Made by a program: the position numbers and the translations under genes. 64,000 bases of DNA from Variovorax sp. TBS-050B (lineage in GTDB: Bacteria > Pseudomonadota > Gammaproteobacteria > Burkholderiales > Burkholderiaceae_C), in contig NZ_JARXYR010000002.1 in assembly GCF_029893635.1 (NCBI RefSeq), positions 3,633,001-3,697,000 of the forward strand, given 5' to 3'. The notes under the pieces are model-generated. The model had not been told where the DNA came from and searched no databases. It saw nothing but the letters and a program-made list of their open reading frames with translations. Shown here piece after piece: positions 16,773 to 25,212 of the stretch (its first letter is position 1; each line of letters opens with the position of its first letter).

Positions 16773-17123
16773 ATGAATGCCTCGAAGATCCTCGCCGCTG
16801 CGGCCCTCTCGCTCCTCGCCGCCGCCGGCGCCCAAGCCGAAACCTACGAAGGCGTGATGTCCGTGAACTCGGGCATCTCGCGCGCCGAAGTCGCACCGCA
16901 GGCCGTGGCCGCCGCACGTGCCGGCAACGAGTACAGCGAAGCCTCTGCCGCCGGCGCCCAGCGCTTCACCTCGACCGCCGACCGCTCGGTGATCCAGGCC
17001 GAAGCCGTGGCCAAGGCACACGACCCGCTCGCGAGCCTCGACCGCCGCGCCTTCTACCGCGACGAAGTGCCGCAAGCCTACAAGAAGCCCAGCGTGTCGT
17101 TCACGCGCCAAGCCGGCCTCTAA
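16773..17123 (+). CDS. DUF4148 exported protein
   Basis: A 116-residue periplasmic protein of the DUF4148 family, small proteins common in Burkholderiales with no established function. The signal peptide is MNASKILAAAALSLLAAAGA, cleaved likely after AQA. The mature part has the family pattern SGISRAEVAPQAVAAARAGN and a C-terminal motif DPLASLDRRAFYRDEVPQ. The ATG at 16773 has a strong AAGGAG site. It stands alone between two terminators. Confidence 0.85.
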   Translation: MNASKILAAAALSLLAAAGAQAETYEGVMSVNSGISRAEVAPQAVAAARAGNEYSEASAAGAQRFTSTADRSVIQAEAVAKAHDPLASLDRRAFYRDEVPQAYKKPSVSFTRQAGL

Positions 17124-17146
17124 GCCCTTCGCGCACCGCGCGCAGG

Positions 17147-17176
17147 CCCTCCCGCCCCATGGCCGGAGGGCTTTGT
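17147..17176 (+). terminator. Terminator after DUF4148 gene
   Basis: GCCCTCC (17147-17153) pairs with GGAGGGC (17166-17172), followed by TTTG. It lies 23 bases after the stop. The T tract is short, so the strength is uncertain. From here to 17395 I see no gene, only shadow frames. Confidence 0.65.
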
Positions 17177-17395
17177 GCTTCGAGGGAATCCGTCGACCCT
17201 GGACCGGCTCGACCACCGTCGGCACGAGTCGGCGCCGGTGCGTAGCTTGAGCAGTTCGCCCTCGACGTGCGGCGTGCTGCTGGTGCCGGCATTGCCGCAC
17301 GAAACGCCGTCTGGCTGCGAGACTGGCGACATGCCGGTTCGGCGCTGCGGCGGGACGACGGCAACTGACCTCGCGTCCTCGGCCCTTGCGCGCCG

Positions 17396-19654
17396 CTACT
17401 CGCGCGCCAGCACGAAGCTCTTGCGGATGCCGCCCGCCGCCGACGGCCCGACCCAGAGGTCGAACGCGCCCGGCTCCACCTGCGGCCGCAGGTCGCGCCC
17501 GAGGAAGCGCAATTCGTCGGCCGTGAGGCGGAAGTCCACCTCGGTCGTCGCGCCCGGCGCGACGCGCACCTTGCGGAAGGCCTTGAGCTCGCGCACCGGC
17601 CGCGTCACGCTCGCCGCGCGCTGCGCCACGTAGAGCTGCACCACTTCCTCGGCCTCGCGGTTGCCGGTGTTGGTGACCTTGGCGCGCACCTCGATCGCGC
17701 CGCCGGGCGGCATGCGGTCGCGGTCCAGCGCCACGCCGTCGTAGCGCACCGGCGCGTAGCCCATGCCCCAGCCGAAGGGATAGAGCGCCTCGTTCGTCGC
17801 ATCGATGTAGCGGGTGCGGAAGGCCATCTGCGGATCGCTGTCCGGCAGCGGCCGCCCGGTGCGCTTGTGCGCGTAGTAGAACGGCACCTGGCCCGCCGTC
17901 TGCGGAAAGCTCACCGGCAGCCGGGCCGAGGGATTGAAGTCGCCGAACACCACGTCGGCGATGGCGTTGCCGGTCTGCACGCCGAGGAACCACGTCACGA
18001 GGATCGCGCGCGCCTGGCGCACCGCGCCCTTGAGCGCCATCGCGCGCCCGTTGCTCAGCAGCACCACCACCGGCTTGCCGGTGGCGGCCACGGCTTCGGC
18101 CAGATCCTGCTGCGCCTGCGGCAGGCCGATGTCGGTGCGCGAGCGCGACTCGCCCGACATGCGCTCGCTCTCGCCGACCGCGAGCACCACCACGTCGGCC
18201 GCGCGCGCGGCGGCCACCGCGGCCTCGATGCCGCCGGGCAGGGCGGCATCGATGGCCGAGCCGCGCACCACCGTGAGCGAGGCCGCATCGCCCAGCGCGG
18301 CGCGCAGGCCCTCGTCGATGCCGACCGGCGCCTGCTGGCCCGGGAACAGGCTCCAGGCGCCGAGCAGATCGTGCGTGCCCGAGGCGAAGGGCCCGACGAG
18401 CGCGATCTTCTGGCCGCTCTTCTTCAGCGGCAGCAGGTTGTCCTCGTTGCGCAGCAGCACGATCGAGCGGCGCGCGCTCTCGCGCGCGAGCGCCACCGTG
18501 GCGGGATCGGAAGGGCGCTCCGCCGCCGGCGCGCCGTCGAGCCCGCGGAAGGGGTCGTCGAACAGGCCGAGCTTCTGCTTCACGCGCAGCACGCGGCGCA
18601 CCGCGTCGTCGAGCCGCGCCATCGGCACCTCGCCCGAGGCCACCAGGCCGGGCAGCTCGCGCATGTAGAGGCCGCTCTGCATGCTCACGTCGGTGCCCGC
18701 GAGAAAGGCCTGCTTCGCGGCCTCGCGGCCGTCGGCGGCATAGCCGTGCGCGATCAGTTCCTCGTCCGCGGTGTAGTCCGACACCACGAAGCCCTGGAAC
18801 TTCCACTCGCGGTGCAGCACGTCCCTGAGCAGTGCGGGATTGGCGATCGAGGGGATGCCCGCGATCTCGTTGAAGGCGCTCATCATCGAGAGCGCGCCCG
18901 CGTCCACCGCGGCCTTGAAGGGCGGCAGGTAGACCTCGCGCAGCGTGCGCTCGGAGATGTCGGTGGTGTTGTAGTCCAGCCCGCCCTCGGCCGCGCCGTA
19001 GGCCGCGAAGTGCTTGGGCGTGGCGAGCAGCGCGTCGCCGCGCGACAGGTCGTTGCCCTGGAAGCCGCGCACGCGCGCCGCGGCGAACAGGCTGCCGAGG
19101 TACGGGTCCTCGCCGATGCCTTCGATGCCGCGGCCCCAGCGCGCATCGCGTGCGATGTCGAGCATCGGCGCGAAGGTCCAGCGGAAGCCGTCGGCACTCG
19201 CTTCGACCGCCGCCGCGCGCGCGGTGCGCTCCGCGAGCCCGGGCTCCCAGCTCGCTGTCTCGGCCAGCGGCATCGGAAAGATGGTGCGAAAGCCGTGGAT
19301 CACGTCCGCGCCGTAGAGCAGCGGAATGCCGAGCCGCGACTCGCGCACCGCCACCTCCTGCAGCCGGCGCTTGCGCGCCAGCCCCTCGTTGTTGAACAGC
19401 CCCGTGACGCGGCCCGCACGCACGTCGTCGATCTCGCGCTGGGCATTGCGCTGGTTGGCGGCGGGGTTGCCCGGGATGTTGGTGTCGGCCGGGCCGTATA
19501 GGCTCAGCTGGCCGACCTTTTCCTCCACGGTCATGCGTGCGATCAGCGCCTCGATGCGGGCGTCGGCATCGGCCGCGGGCGGCGCCGTGGGGGTGGCGCA
19601 GGCGGTGAAGAGAAGGGGGAGGGCAAGCAGAAGGGCGGGGAAACGGAGGCGCAT
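17396..19654 (-). CDS. bglX: GH3 beta-glucosidase lipoprotein (BglX-like)
   Basis: A 752-residue glycoside hydrolase family 3 enzyme, similar in layout to periplasmic BglX. The start has a lipoprotein signal with lipobox FTAC (Cys19). The catalytic (beta/alpha)8 domain carries KHF at residues 214-216, GEDPYLG at 181-187 and the nucleophile Asp293 in GFVVSDY. The second domain has KIALVGPFA and VVLLSNGRAMA; the C-terminus is a fibronectin III-like domain (TGNREAEEVVQLYV). It releases glucose from beta-linked oligosaccharides. It is a single gene with no sugar transporter beside it. An uptake or plant-glycoside role is inferred only. Confidence 0.92.
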   Translation of the reverse strand: MRLRFPALLLALPLLFTACATPTAPPAADADARIEALIARMTVEEKVGQLSLYGPADTNIPGNPAANQRNAQREIDDVRAGRVTGLFNNEGLARKRRLQEVAVRESRLGIPLLYGADVIHGFRTIFPMPLAETASWEPGLAERTARAAAVEASADGFRWTFAPMLDIARDARWGRGIEGIGEDPYLGSLFAAARVRGFQGNDLSRGDALLATPKHFAAYGAAEGGLDYNTTDISERTLREVYLPPFKAAVDAGALSMMSAFNEIAGIPSIANPALLRDVLHREWKFQGFVVSDYTADEELIAHGYAADGREAAKQAFLAGTDVSMQSGLYMRELPGLVASGEVPMARLDDAVRRVLRVKQKLGLFDDPFRGLDGAPAAERPSDPATVALARESARRSIVLLRNEDNLLPLKKSGQKIALVGPFASGTHDLLGAWSLFPGQQAPVGIDEGLRAALGDAASLTVVRGSAIDAALPGGIEAAVAAARAADVVVLAVGESERMSGESRSRTDIGLPQAQQDLAEAVAATGKPVVVLLSNGRAMALKGAVRQARAILVTWFLGVQTGNAIADVVFGDFNPSARLPVSFPQTAGQVPFYYAHKRTGRPLPDSDPQMAFRTRYIDATNEALYPFGWGMGYAPVRYDGVALDRDRMPPGGAIEVRAKVTNTGNREAEEVVQLYVAQRAASVTRPVRELKAFRKVRVAPGATTEVDFRLTADELRFLGRDLRPQVEPGAFDLWVGPSAAGGIRKSFVLARE

Positions 19655-19734
19655 CGGGCCTATTTTTAAACCATCGTGCGGGAGCGGGCCGGAAATTCAG
19701 CCCTGAAAGGCCGCGGCGCTTGAGTGGAAACGCC

Positions 19735-19773
19735 GCTTGCCCCATCCCGGCCTTCCCCCGGAGGGGGAAGGAG
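19735..19773 (-). repeat. Dispersed C/G-rich intergenic repeat, copy 3
   Basis: GCTTGCCCCATCCCGGCC followed by the hairpin CTTCCCCC-GGA-GGGGGAAG. It matches the urtA-urtB intergenic copy at 11342-11381 in the same orientation at almost every position. It lies between bglX and the symporter gene. Confidence 0.7.
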
Positions 19774-19796
19774 CAAGGCAGCAAAATCTTCGCGTC

Positions 19797-19816
19797 CTCT
19801 GCGTCCGGCTGTCCGC
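19797..19816. repeat. Short copy of second dispersed repeat
   Basis: This 20-base stretch (CTCTGCGTCCGGCTGTCCGC) agrees with 21704-21723 at all but one base. The longer copy at 21609-21715 has two inverted arms. This one looks like a single arm left near the end of the symporter gene. Confidence 0.6.
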
Positions 19817-19824
19817 TCCCCTGG

Positions 19825-20703
19825 TCAACCCGCCGCGGCAGCGCCGGACTGCCGCCGGCGCAGCAACAGCCATCCGAAGAGCGGCGCGGTGACGTACATC
19901 ACGACCGAGTAGATCGCCGCCGGCAGCGCAAGCGGAAAGCTTCCGAGCACGCTGACCGCGATGAAGATGGCGAGCGTGGAATTGTGGATGCCGATCTCGT
20001 AGCTGATGGCCGTGGCGAGCGGCTTGTCGAGGCCCACCGCGCGGCTCAGGTAATAGCCGGCGAAGAGGCTCAGCAGGTTGAACAGCAGCACGGGCGCGCC
20101 GATCTGGGCGAAGGTGCCGGTGAGCGTCTTCCACTCGCTGGCGATCGCGAGCACCGTGACCACGGCCAGCACCACGGCGCTGAAGATCTTGGTGGGCTTT
20201 TCCATGCGCGCCGCGAAGGCCGGCCGGCGCGCGGCCACGTACATGCCGATGGCCACCGGCACCAGCACGATGGCGATCACCTCGACCAGCTTGCGCGTCT
20301 GCAGCGGCACCACCTGGCCGCCGTCGGCGAAGTGTCCGATCGCCCAGTTGGCGATCAGTGGCAGCGTGACGATCGACAGCAGCGTGTTCACCGCCGTGAG
20401 CGAGATGTTCATCGCCACGTTGCCGCCGAAGAGGTGCGAGAAAAGGTTGGCCGAGATGCCGCCGGGGGACGCCGCCAGCAGCATCAGCCCGACCGCGAAC
20501 ACCGGTGGGAGGCCGAAGCCCGCGATGATCGCCCAGCAGGCCAGCGGCAGGCCGACGACCTGGAGCAGGAGCGCAATGGTCACCGCTTTGGGATGCCGGA
20601 AGAGGCGCCGGAAGTCGTCGAGCGACAGCGACAGTCCGAGTCCGAACATCACGAGCGCGAGCGCGCCGAACAGGAATCGGGTCACGATGAGGGCGGCATC
20701 CAT
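19825..20703 (-). CDS. Bile acid:sodium symporter family protein
   Basis: A 292-residue integral membrane protein of the BASS family (bile-acid:Na+ symporter) with about nine hydrophobic helices. Typical sequence: FGLGLSLSLDDFRRLFRHPK in the first loop, and LAASPGGISANLFSHLFGGN, the conserved crossover and sodium-binding region. I use ATG 20703, preceded by GAGGAG, not the longer frame from 20742. The substrate is unknown; bacterial members carry bile acids, pantoate-like acids or other organic anions. It is the last of three minus-strand genes with the aldolase and the HD protein, so the substrate may be an acid used by them. Confidence 0.88.
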   Translation of the reverse strand: MDAALIVTRFLFGALALVMFGLGLSLSLDDFRRLFRHPKAVTIALLLQVVGLPLACWAIIAGFGLPPVFAVGLMLLAASPGGISANLFSHLFGGNVAMNISLTAVNTLLSIVTLPLIANWAIGHFADGGQVVPLQTRKLVEVIAIVLVPVAIGMYVAARRPAFAARMEKPTKIFSAVVLAVVTVLAIASEWKTLTGTFAQIGAPVLLFNLLSLFAGYYLSRAVGLDKPLATAISYEIGIHNSTLAIFIAVSVLGSFPLALPAAIYSVVMYVTAPLFGWLLLRRRQSGAAAAG

Positions 20704-20806
20704 GTTTCGTTGTCTCCTCGATGTTGGTTGCTGGCGGGCCAAAAAAAAGCCGCCGGCACCTGTCGCGCAGGCCCCGGCAGCCGTGAAACCCGGATTCCGG
20801 ACCGCC

Positions 20807-21574
20807 TTACTGCCTGTACCCCGGATCGATGCGGTCGAGCTTGCGGATGAGCGCGGGCCAGACGAACTGGCCGCCCAGGCCGCCGGTCTGGACCTTCATC
20901 GCATGGCCCACGCCTTCGACGATGCGCGGGTCCACCTGCGTGAGTTCGCCGCCGCCGGCCTGGGCCGCGATCTGGATCTGGCAGGTGTTCTCGAAGGTGT
21001 ACATCGACAGGAAGGCGTCGGCGATGGTCTTGCCGCAGGTCAGCAGGCCGTGGTTGCGCAGCATCAGGAAGTTCGCGCTGCCCAGGTCGGCCTGCAGCCG
21101 CGGCTTCTCGTCGTCGCGGAAGGCCACGCCCTCGTAGTCGTGGTAGGCGAGCGAGGCCAGCACGAAGGTCGACTGCTGGCTGATCGGCAGCACGCCGTTC
21201 TTCTGCGCGCTGACCGCGATGCCGGCGCGCGTGTGCGTGTGCAGCACGCACTGGATGTCCTCGCGCGCGGCATGCACCGCGCTGTGGATCACGAAGCCGG
21301 CCGGGTTGACGGGGTAGGGCGAGTCGATCACCTTGTTGCACTGCTGGTCGACCTTCACCAGGCTCGAAGCGGTGATCTCGTCGAACATCAGGCCATAGGG
21401 ATTGATGAGGAAGTGGTGCTCCGGGCCCGGAATGCGCGCGCTGATGTGGGTGAACACCAGGTCGCTCCAGCCGTGCAGCGCCACGAGGCGGTAGCAGGCC
21501 GCGAGATCGACGCGCAGCTGCCATTCCTCGGCGGAGACGAGCTGCTGAACTTCGGAGGGGGTGGTGGCGTTCAT
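20807..21574 (-). CDS. Class II aldolase/adducin family protein
   Basis: A 255-residue cytosolic member of the class II aldolase/adducin family (fuculose-phosphate aldolase fold). The metal site is visible as HTHT at residues 112-115 and His in MLRNHGLLTCG about 60 residues later. LVFTHISARIPGPEHHFLIN is the usual N-terminal block. Members cleave or decarboxylate hydroxy-acid or sugar phosphates; the exact substrate cannot be read here. It lies between the symporter and the HD-domain gene on the same strand, with about 100 bases to the symporter. Confidence 0.85.
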   Translation of the reverse strand: MNATTPSEVQQLVSAEEWQLRVDLAACYRLVALHGWSDLVFTHISARIPGPEHHFLINPYGLMFDEITASSLVKVDQQCNKVIDSPYPVNPAGFVIHSAVHAAREDIQCVLHTHTRAGIAVSAQKNGVLPISQQSTFVLASLAYHDYEGVAFRDDEKPRLQADLGSANFLMLRNHGLLTCGKTIADAFLSMYTFENTCQIQIAAQAGGGELTQVDPRIVEGVGHAMKVQTGGLGGQFVWPALIRKLDRIDPGYRQ

Positions 21575-21608
21575 GGGGTGTCCTTTGGAGGTTGTCGAAT
21601 TCGGGTTT

Positions 21609-21715
21609 CCGAACGCAGAGGGCGCGAAGGTTCCGCAGAAGTCGCAGAAGAAATCCAGGAAAAATTTGGTTTTGCTTTTGCGTCCTTCGCGAAACCTCGC
21701 GCACTCTGCGTTCGG
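21609..21715. repeat. Inverted-repeat element with long arms
   Basis: The left arm at 21609-21636 (CCGAACGCAGAGGGCGCGAA then GGTTCCGC) is the near-perfect inverse of the right arm at 21689-21715, with a 52-base loop that is relatively AT-rich. Part of the right arm and what follows (21704-21723) recurs at 19797-19816. The element sits in the 155-base gap between the HD gene and the aldolase gene, so it would form a large hairpin in their shared transcript. It has the look of a REP/MITE-like mobile intergenic repeat. Confidence 0.7.
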
Positions 21716-21729
21716 CTGTCCGCCTTATC

Positions 21730-22320
21730 TCAAGCCGCCGCGGGCGCCTGCAGCGCCGCCTTGTAGATGCTCTGCCGGGGCTGCGCCATCAGGCGCCGCA
21801 GCATCGGTTCGAACTCGGCGATCGGCAGGGTCTCGGCCTTGGGATCGAAGGCGGGGTTGTCGTAGAGCGCGCAGAACTCGGCCGTGCGCTCGTAGTGCGG
21901 ATGGTCCTTGAAGCCGTCGCGCATGTCGCGGTCGAGGCCGATGTGGTGGAAGAAGTAGTGGCCCTGGAAGATGCCGTGGTGCTGCACCATCCAGAGGTTG
22001 GCCTCGCTCACGAAGGGCTTGAGGATGGCCGCGGCGACGTCGGGGTGGTTGAAGCTGCCGAGCGTGTCGCCGATGTCGTGCAGCAGCGCGCACACCACGT
22101 ACTCCTCGTCGCGTCCGTCGCGCAGCGCGCGCGTGGCGGTCTGCAGCGAATGGGTGTAGCGGTCGACCGGAAAGCCGCCGTAGTCGCCTTCGAGCAGCTG
22201 CAGGTGCTGGATCACGCGGGCGGGCAGGCCGCCCGCGAACTGCCTGAACTCGCCGCCGATCAGCTGCCAGTCCTCGCGCGTGCTGTGCTGCATGCTCGTG
22301 AAACCCGCGCGTTCGCCCAT
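21730..22320 (-). CDS. HD-domain protein, PhnZ-like (possible mixed-valent diiron oxygenase)
   Basis: A 196-residue HD-superfamily protein. The metal-binding pattern is His57 (RYTHSLQTA), His81-Asp82 (LLHDIGD), His92 (FNHPD), and His114/115 and His121 (QHHGIFQGHYFFHH). The arrangement and the N-terminal stretch QLLEGDYGGFPVD resemble PhnZ and MIOX-type diiron oxygenases that cleave organophosphonates or inositol, more than ordinary phosphohydrolases. Whether it is an oxygenase cannot be settled from the sequence alone. It is the first of three minus-strand genes with an aldolase and a symporter, and it is divergent from a Crp-type regulator. Confidence 0.8.
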   Translation of the reverse strand: MGERAGFTSMQHSTREDWQLIGGEFRQFAGGLPARVIQHLQLLEGDYGGFPVDRYTHSLQTATRALRDGRDEEYVVCALLHDIGDTLGSFNHPDVAAAILKPFVSEANLWMVQHHGIFQGHYFFHHIGLDRDMRDGFKDHPHYERTAEFCALYDNPAFDPKAETLPIAEFEPMLRRLMAQPRQSIYKAALQAPAAA

Positions 22321-22382
22321 CGTGTCGTCTCCGTGTGTTGTGGGGGATGGCGGCCACTGTAGACCGGCGCTTGACCATCAAC

Positions 22383-22398
22383 TGTCAAGAATTTGACA
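22383..22398. promoter_or_regulatory. Palindromic Crp/Fnr-type site between HD gene and regulator
   Basis: TGTCAA-GAAT-TTGACA is a perfect 6-base inverted repeat with a 4-base spacer in the 124-base divergent gap, 47 bases before the regulator start and 63 before the HD gene start. A half-site TTGAC lies just upstream at 22371-22375. The spacing is that of Crp/Fnr-family operators. TTGACA could also act as a -35 box on either strand, so the site may overlap RNA polymerase binding. Confidence 0.55.
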
Positions 22399-22444
22399 AT
22401 GCAAGGCCCTGGTTAACCCCGCCCCCGAAGCGGCGTCCTTCCGC

Positions 22445-23164
22445 ATGCCAGCCCCCAAGCCGCGCCTTTCCGCCCCGCACCGGGCCGCGCTGGAACGCAA
22501 TCCGTGGTTCATGAGCCTGCCGCGCGCGCAGCGCGACACGCTGCTCGCCGCGGCCGAGCTGATCCACGTGCGGCGCGGCGCGATGGTGTTTCGCCAGGGC
22601 GACCCGATCCATGCCGCGGGCGGCGGCTTCTACGGGCTGGTGGCGGGCTCGATCAAGATCTCCTCGCTGCGGCGCGACGGGCGCGAGGCGATCCTCGCGG
22701 TGCTCGAACCCGGCAACTGGTTCGGCGAGATCACGCTGATCGACGGCTCCCCGCGCACGCACGATGCGACCGCGCTCGAGGCGCTCGACCTGCTCGTGGT
22801 GCCGCCCGCGGCCTTCGCGCAGCAGATGCGCGACGTGGTGTTCGCCAACGCCATGGCCGCGCTGCTGTCGGCGCGCGTGCGCATGCTCTACGGACTGGCC
22901 GAGGACGCGACGCTGCGCAGCCTGCGCGCGCGCGTGGCGCACCGGCTGCTGGTGCTGGCGCGCGGCGACGCCACGCAGTCGGTGCACCTGCGGCGCGAGC
23001 TGATGCTGCCGCAGGAGGCGCTCGCGATGATGCTCGGCGTGACGCGCCAGACGCTTTCGAAGGAACTCAATGCCCTGGCTGCCGAAGGCGTGATCGCGCT
23101 GGGCTACGGGCGCATCGCGCTTTCGTCGCCCGATGCGCTGCAGGCGCTGGTGAGTGCCGGTTGA
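22445..23164 (+). CDS. Crp/Fnr-family transcription regulator without cysteines
   Basis: A 239-residue regulator: an N-terminal cyclic-nucleotide-binding-like beta-barrel (VFRQGDPIHAAGGGFYGLV, FGEITLIDGSPRTHDATA) and a C-terminal winged helix (LPQEALAMMLGVTRQTLSKE). It contains no cysteine, so it cannot carry an Fnr-type iron-sulfur cluster; the phosphate-binding cassette resembles cAMP binders but lacks the exact Crp pattern. The ligand is unknown. It is divergent from the HD-aldolase-symporter set, with a palindrome between, so it probably controls that set, itself, or both. Confidence 0.9.
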   Translation: MPAPKPRLSAPHRAALERNPWFMSLPRAQRDTLLAAAELIHVRRGAMVFRQGDPIHAAGGGFYGLVAGSIKISSLRRDGREAILAVLEPGNWFGEITLIDGSPRTHDATALEALDLLVVPPAAFAQQMRDVVFANAMAALLSARVRMLYGLAEDATLRSLRARVAHRLLVLARGDATQSVHLRRELMLPQEALAMMLGVTRQTLSKELNALAAEGVIALGYGRIALSSPDALQALVSAG

Positions 23165-23171
23165 CCGCTGC

Positions 23172-24329
23172 CTACCGCAGCACGCGCCCGTCGGCCGAGA
23201 TGCTGATCAGGTCGATGCTGCGCGAAGGATCGCGCAGGCCTGGGCGCAGGTTGATGCGGAAGCCGCCGACGTCGTAGTCGGTCATCGCGCTCATCACCTT
23301 CTGCAGGCTCGCGCTGGTGAAGCCGCGCCCCGCGCGGCGCACCGCTTCGCCGAGCGTCTTGACGGCGATGAAGCCTTCGAGGCCGGCATAGGAGGGCGTC
23401 TCGTCGGAGTTGTCGAGCGCGGCGCGGTATTCCTTGACGATCGGAATGGCCGAGGGTCGCGGCGAGGGCACCACCTGCGTGATCACGACGCCGCCGGCGT
23501 CCTTGCCGAGCTGCGAATAGAGCGGATCGGTGCCGACGATCGAGAAGGCCATGAAGCTGCTGCTGTAGCCGCTCTTGCGCAGCGAGCGGATCGCGCCGGC
23601 CGTGACGCCCGAGAGCGAGACCAGCACCACGGCCTGGGGCTTCTGCGCGAGCACCGGCTTCAGCAGCGCGTCGAGCTTGTCGTCGCCGCCCGGCGGCACC
23701 ATCGCGGTGGCGACCAGCGCGGGCATCTTGAGTTCGGCCAGCGCCTGTTCGACCGCGGTGCGGCCCGCCTGGCCCATGGCGTTGTCGTCGCCCACGAGCG
23801 CGATGCGCGTCTGCCCCACGGTGGCGCACTGGCGCACGATCTTGAGCGCCTCGTCGATCATGCCGGGGCGCACGTGGAAGACATGGGGATGGCTCGCGTC
23901 GCGCAGCGTGTCGGCGGCCGCGAAGGGGGCGAACAGCAGGTTGCCCTGGCGCGCGGCGACATCGGCGCCGGCGCTGCTGCTCGCGGTGCCGACGAAGCCG
24001 AACAGCAGGTCGGCCTTGTCCTTGGCAAGCAGCGTCTGGGCGTTGCGCGCGGCCGTGGCGGCGTCGTAGCCGTCGTCGAGCTGCACCAGCTTGAGCTGCA
24101 GGCCGCTGTCGGCGTGGCGCTCGTTGAAGTCGTTCACGCCGAGCCGGCTGCCGCCCGCGAAGGCGAGGCCGATCTCGCTCGCCGCGCCGGTGAGCGGCAC
24201 CGACTGTCCCAGCACCACGACCCTGGCGCCGGCGCCTCGACCGGCCTGCGCCAGCGAGGGCAGATGGACGCCGCTGCCGAGCAGTGCCGCACCGCATGCC
24301 TTCAACCATTCCCTGCGTGCGATTCCCAT
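23172..24329 (-). CDS. Branched-chain amino acid-type ABC binding protein, orphan
   Basis: A 385-residue periplasmic binding protein of the LivJ/Leu-Ile-Val type (Peripla_BP_6). The N-terminus RREWLKACGAALLG is a possible Tat signal. The mature domain opens VVVLGQSVPLTGAASEIG and has the usual hinge segments (LLFGFVGTASSSAG, RIALVGDDNAMGQAG, EYRAALDN). The start ATG 24329 has an AGGGGG site; the longer frame (24389) would start within the promoter. No permease or ATPase genes adjoin, so it is an orphan that may feed a transporter elsewhere or report to a sensor. It converges with the Crp-type regulator. Confidence 0.85.
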   Translation of the reverse strand: MGIARREWLKACGAALLGSGVHLPSLAQAGRGAGARVVVLGQSVPLTGAASEIGLAFAGGSRLGVNDFNERHADSGLQLKLVQLDDGYDAATAARNAQTLLAKDKADLLFGFVGTASSSAGADVAARQGNLLFAPFAAADTLRDASHPHVFHVRPGMIDEALKIVRQCATVGQTRIALVGDDNAMGQAGRTAVEQALAELKMPALVATAMVPPGGDDKLDALLKPVLAQKPQAVVLVSLSGVTAGAIRSLRKSGYSSSFMAFSIVGTDPLYSQLGKDAGGVVITQVVPSPRPSAIPIVKEYRAALDNSDETPSYAGLEGFIAVKTLGEAVRRAGRGFTSASLQKVMSAMTDYDVGGFRINLRPGLRDPSRSIDLISISADGRVLR

Positions 24330-24361
24330 GAGGACCCCCTGGTGACAAAAGTGTAAGAAAA

Positions 24362-24389
24362 AGTGTAGCAATTCCGATGCCTGCCGCAA
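24362..24389 (-). promoter_or_regulatory. Candidate sigma70 promoter of orphan binding protein
   Basis: On the minus strand, TTGCGG (24389-24384), 16 bases, then TACACT (24367-24362). The start codon is 33 bases after the -10 box. It fits a vegetative promoter, with an imperfect -35. Confidence 0.4.
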
Positions 24390-24477
24390 AGCGCGGGCAT
24401 GCGGTGCTTACACCTAGGCGGGGGGCCTGTGCGACGCCCCGCCGCGCGAGGCGGGCGGGGCGGGAAGGAGAGAGGAC

Positions 24478-25212
24478 TCAGGCGCGCTCGAACACCAGGT
24501 CCCAGACGCCGTGGCCCAGCTTGAGGCCGCGGTTCTCGAACTTGGTCAGTGGCCGGTAGTCGGGCTTGGGCGCATAGCCCTCGGCCGTGTTGCGCAGCAG
24601 CGGCTCGGCGGCGAGCACTTCGAGCATCTGCTCGGCATAGGGCTGCCAGTCGGTCGCGCAGTGGATGTAGCCGCCGGGGCGCAGGTGCTCGGCGAGCTTC
24701 TTCACGAAGCCGGGCTGGATCAGCCGGCGCTTGTTGTGGCGCTTCTTGTGCCAGGGATCGGGAAAGAACACGTGCACGCCGGCGAGCGTGCCGGGCTGCA
24801 GCATGTGGTCGAGCACGTCGACCGCGTCGTGCGCGCAGATGCGGATGTTGGGAATGGACTGTTCGCCGATGCGCTTGAGCAGCGCGCCCACGCCGGGCTC
24901 GTGCACTTCGCAGCACAGGAAGTTGGTGTCGGGCCGCACGGTCGCGATGTGCGCGGTGGCCTCGCCCATGCCGAAGCCGATCTCGAGCACGGTCGGCGCG
25001 GCGCGGCCGCCGAAGGCGGCGGTCAGGTCGAGCGGCTCGGGCTTGTAGGGCAGCAGGAACAGCGGGCCCAGCTCGGCGAAGGCGCGGGCCTGGCCTTCGG
25101 TGGTGCGGCCGCCGCGCTTCACGAAGCTCTTGAGGCGGCGGTGCAGCGGATGCGGCTTGTCGTCGTCCGGCGCGTCGCCGGGCGGGGAATCTGGATTGTC
25201 GGGAATGTTCAT
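24478..25212 (-). CDS. trmB: tRNA (guanine-N7-)-methyltransferase TrmB
   Basis: A 244-residue SAM-dependent enzyme that methylates G46 of tRNA. The SAM site is [16 protein letters not shown]; the catalytic and tRNA-binding region is [16 protein letters not shown] with the family signature PDPWxKxRHxKRR. The C-terminal TKFENRG motif is also present. ATG 25212 overlaps the gluQ stop as ATGA, so the two are coupled. A TACAAT box lies 11 bases before the start (25224-25229, minus strand), so trmB may also have its own very short-leader transcript. Confidence 0.95.
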   Translation of the reverse strand: MNIPDNPDSPPGDAPDDDKPHPLHRRLKSFVKRGGRTTEGQARAFAELGPLFLLPYKPEPLDLTAAFGGRAAPTVLEIGFGMGEATAHIATVRPDTNFLCCEVHEPGVGALLKRIGEQSIPNIRICAHDAVDVLDHMLQPGTLAGVHVFFPDPWHKKRHNKRRLIQPGFVKKLAEHLRPGGYIHCATDWQPYAEQMLEVLAAEPLLRNTAEGYAPKPDYRPLTKFENRGLKLGHGVWDLVFERA

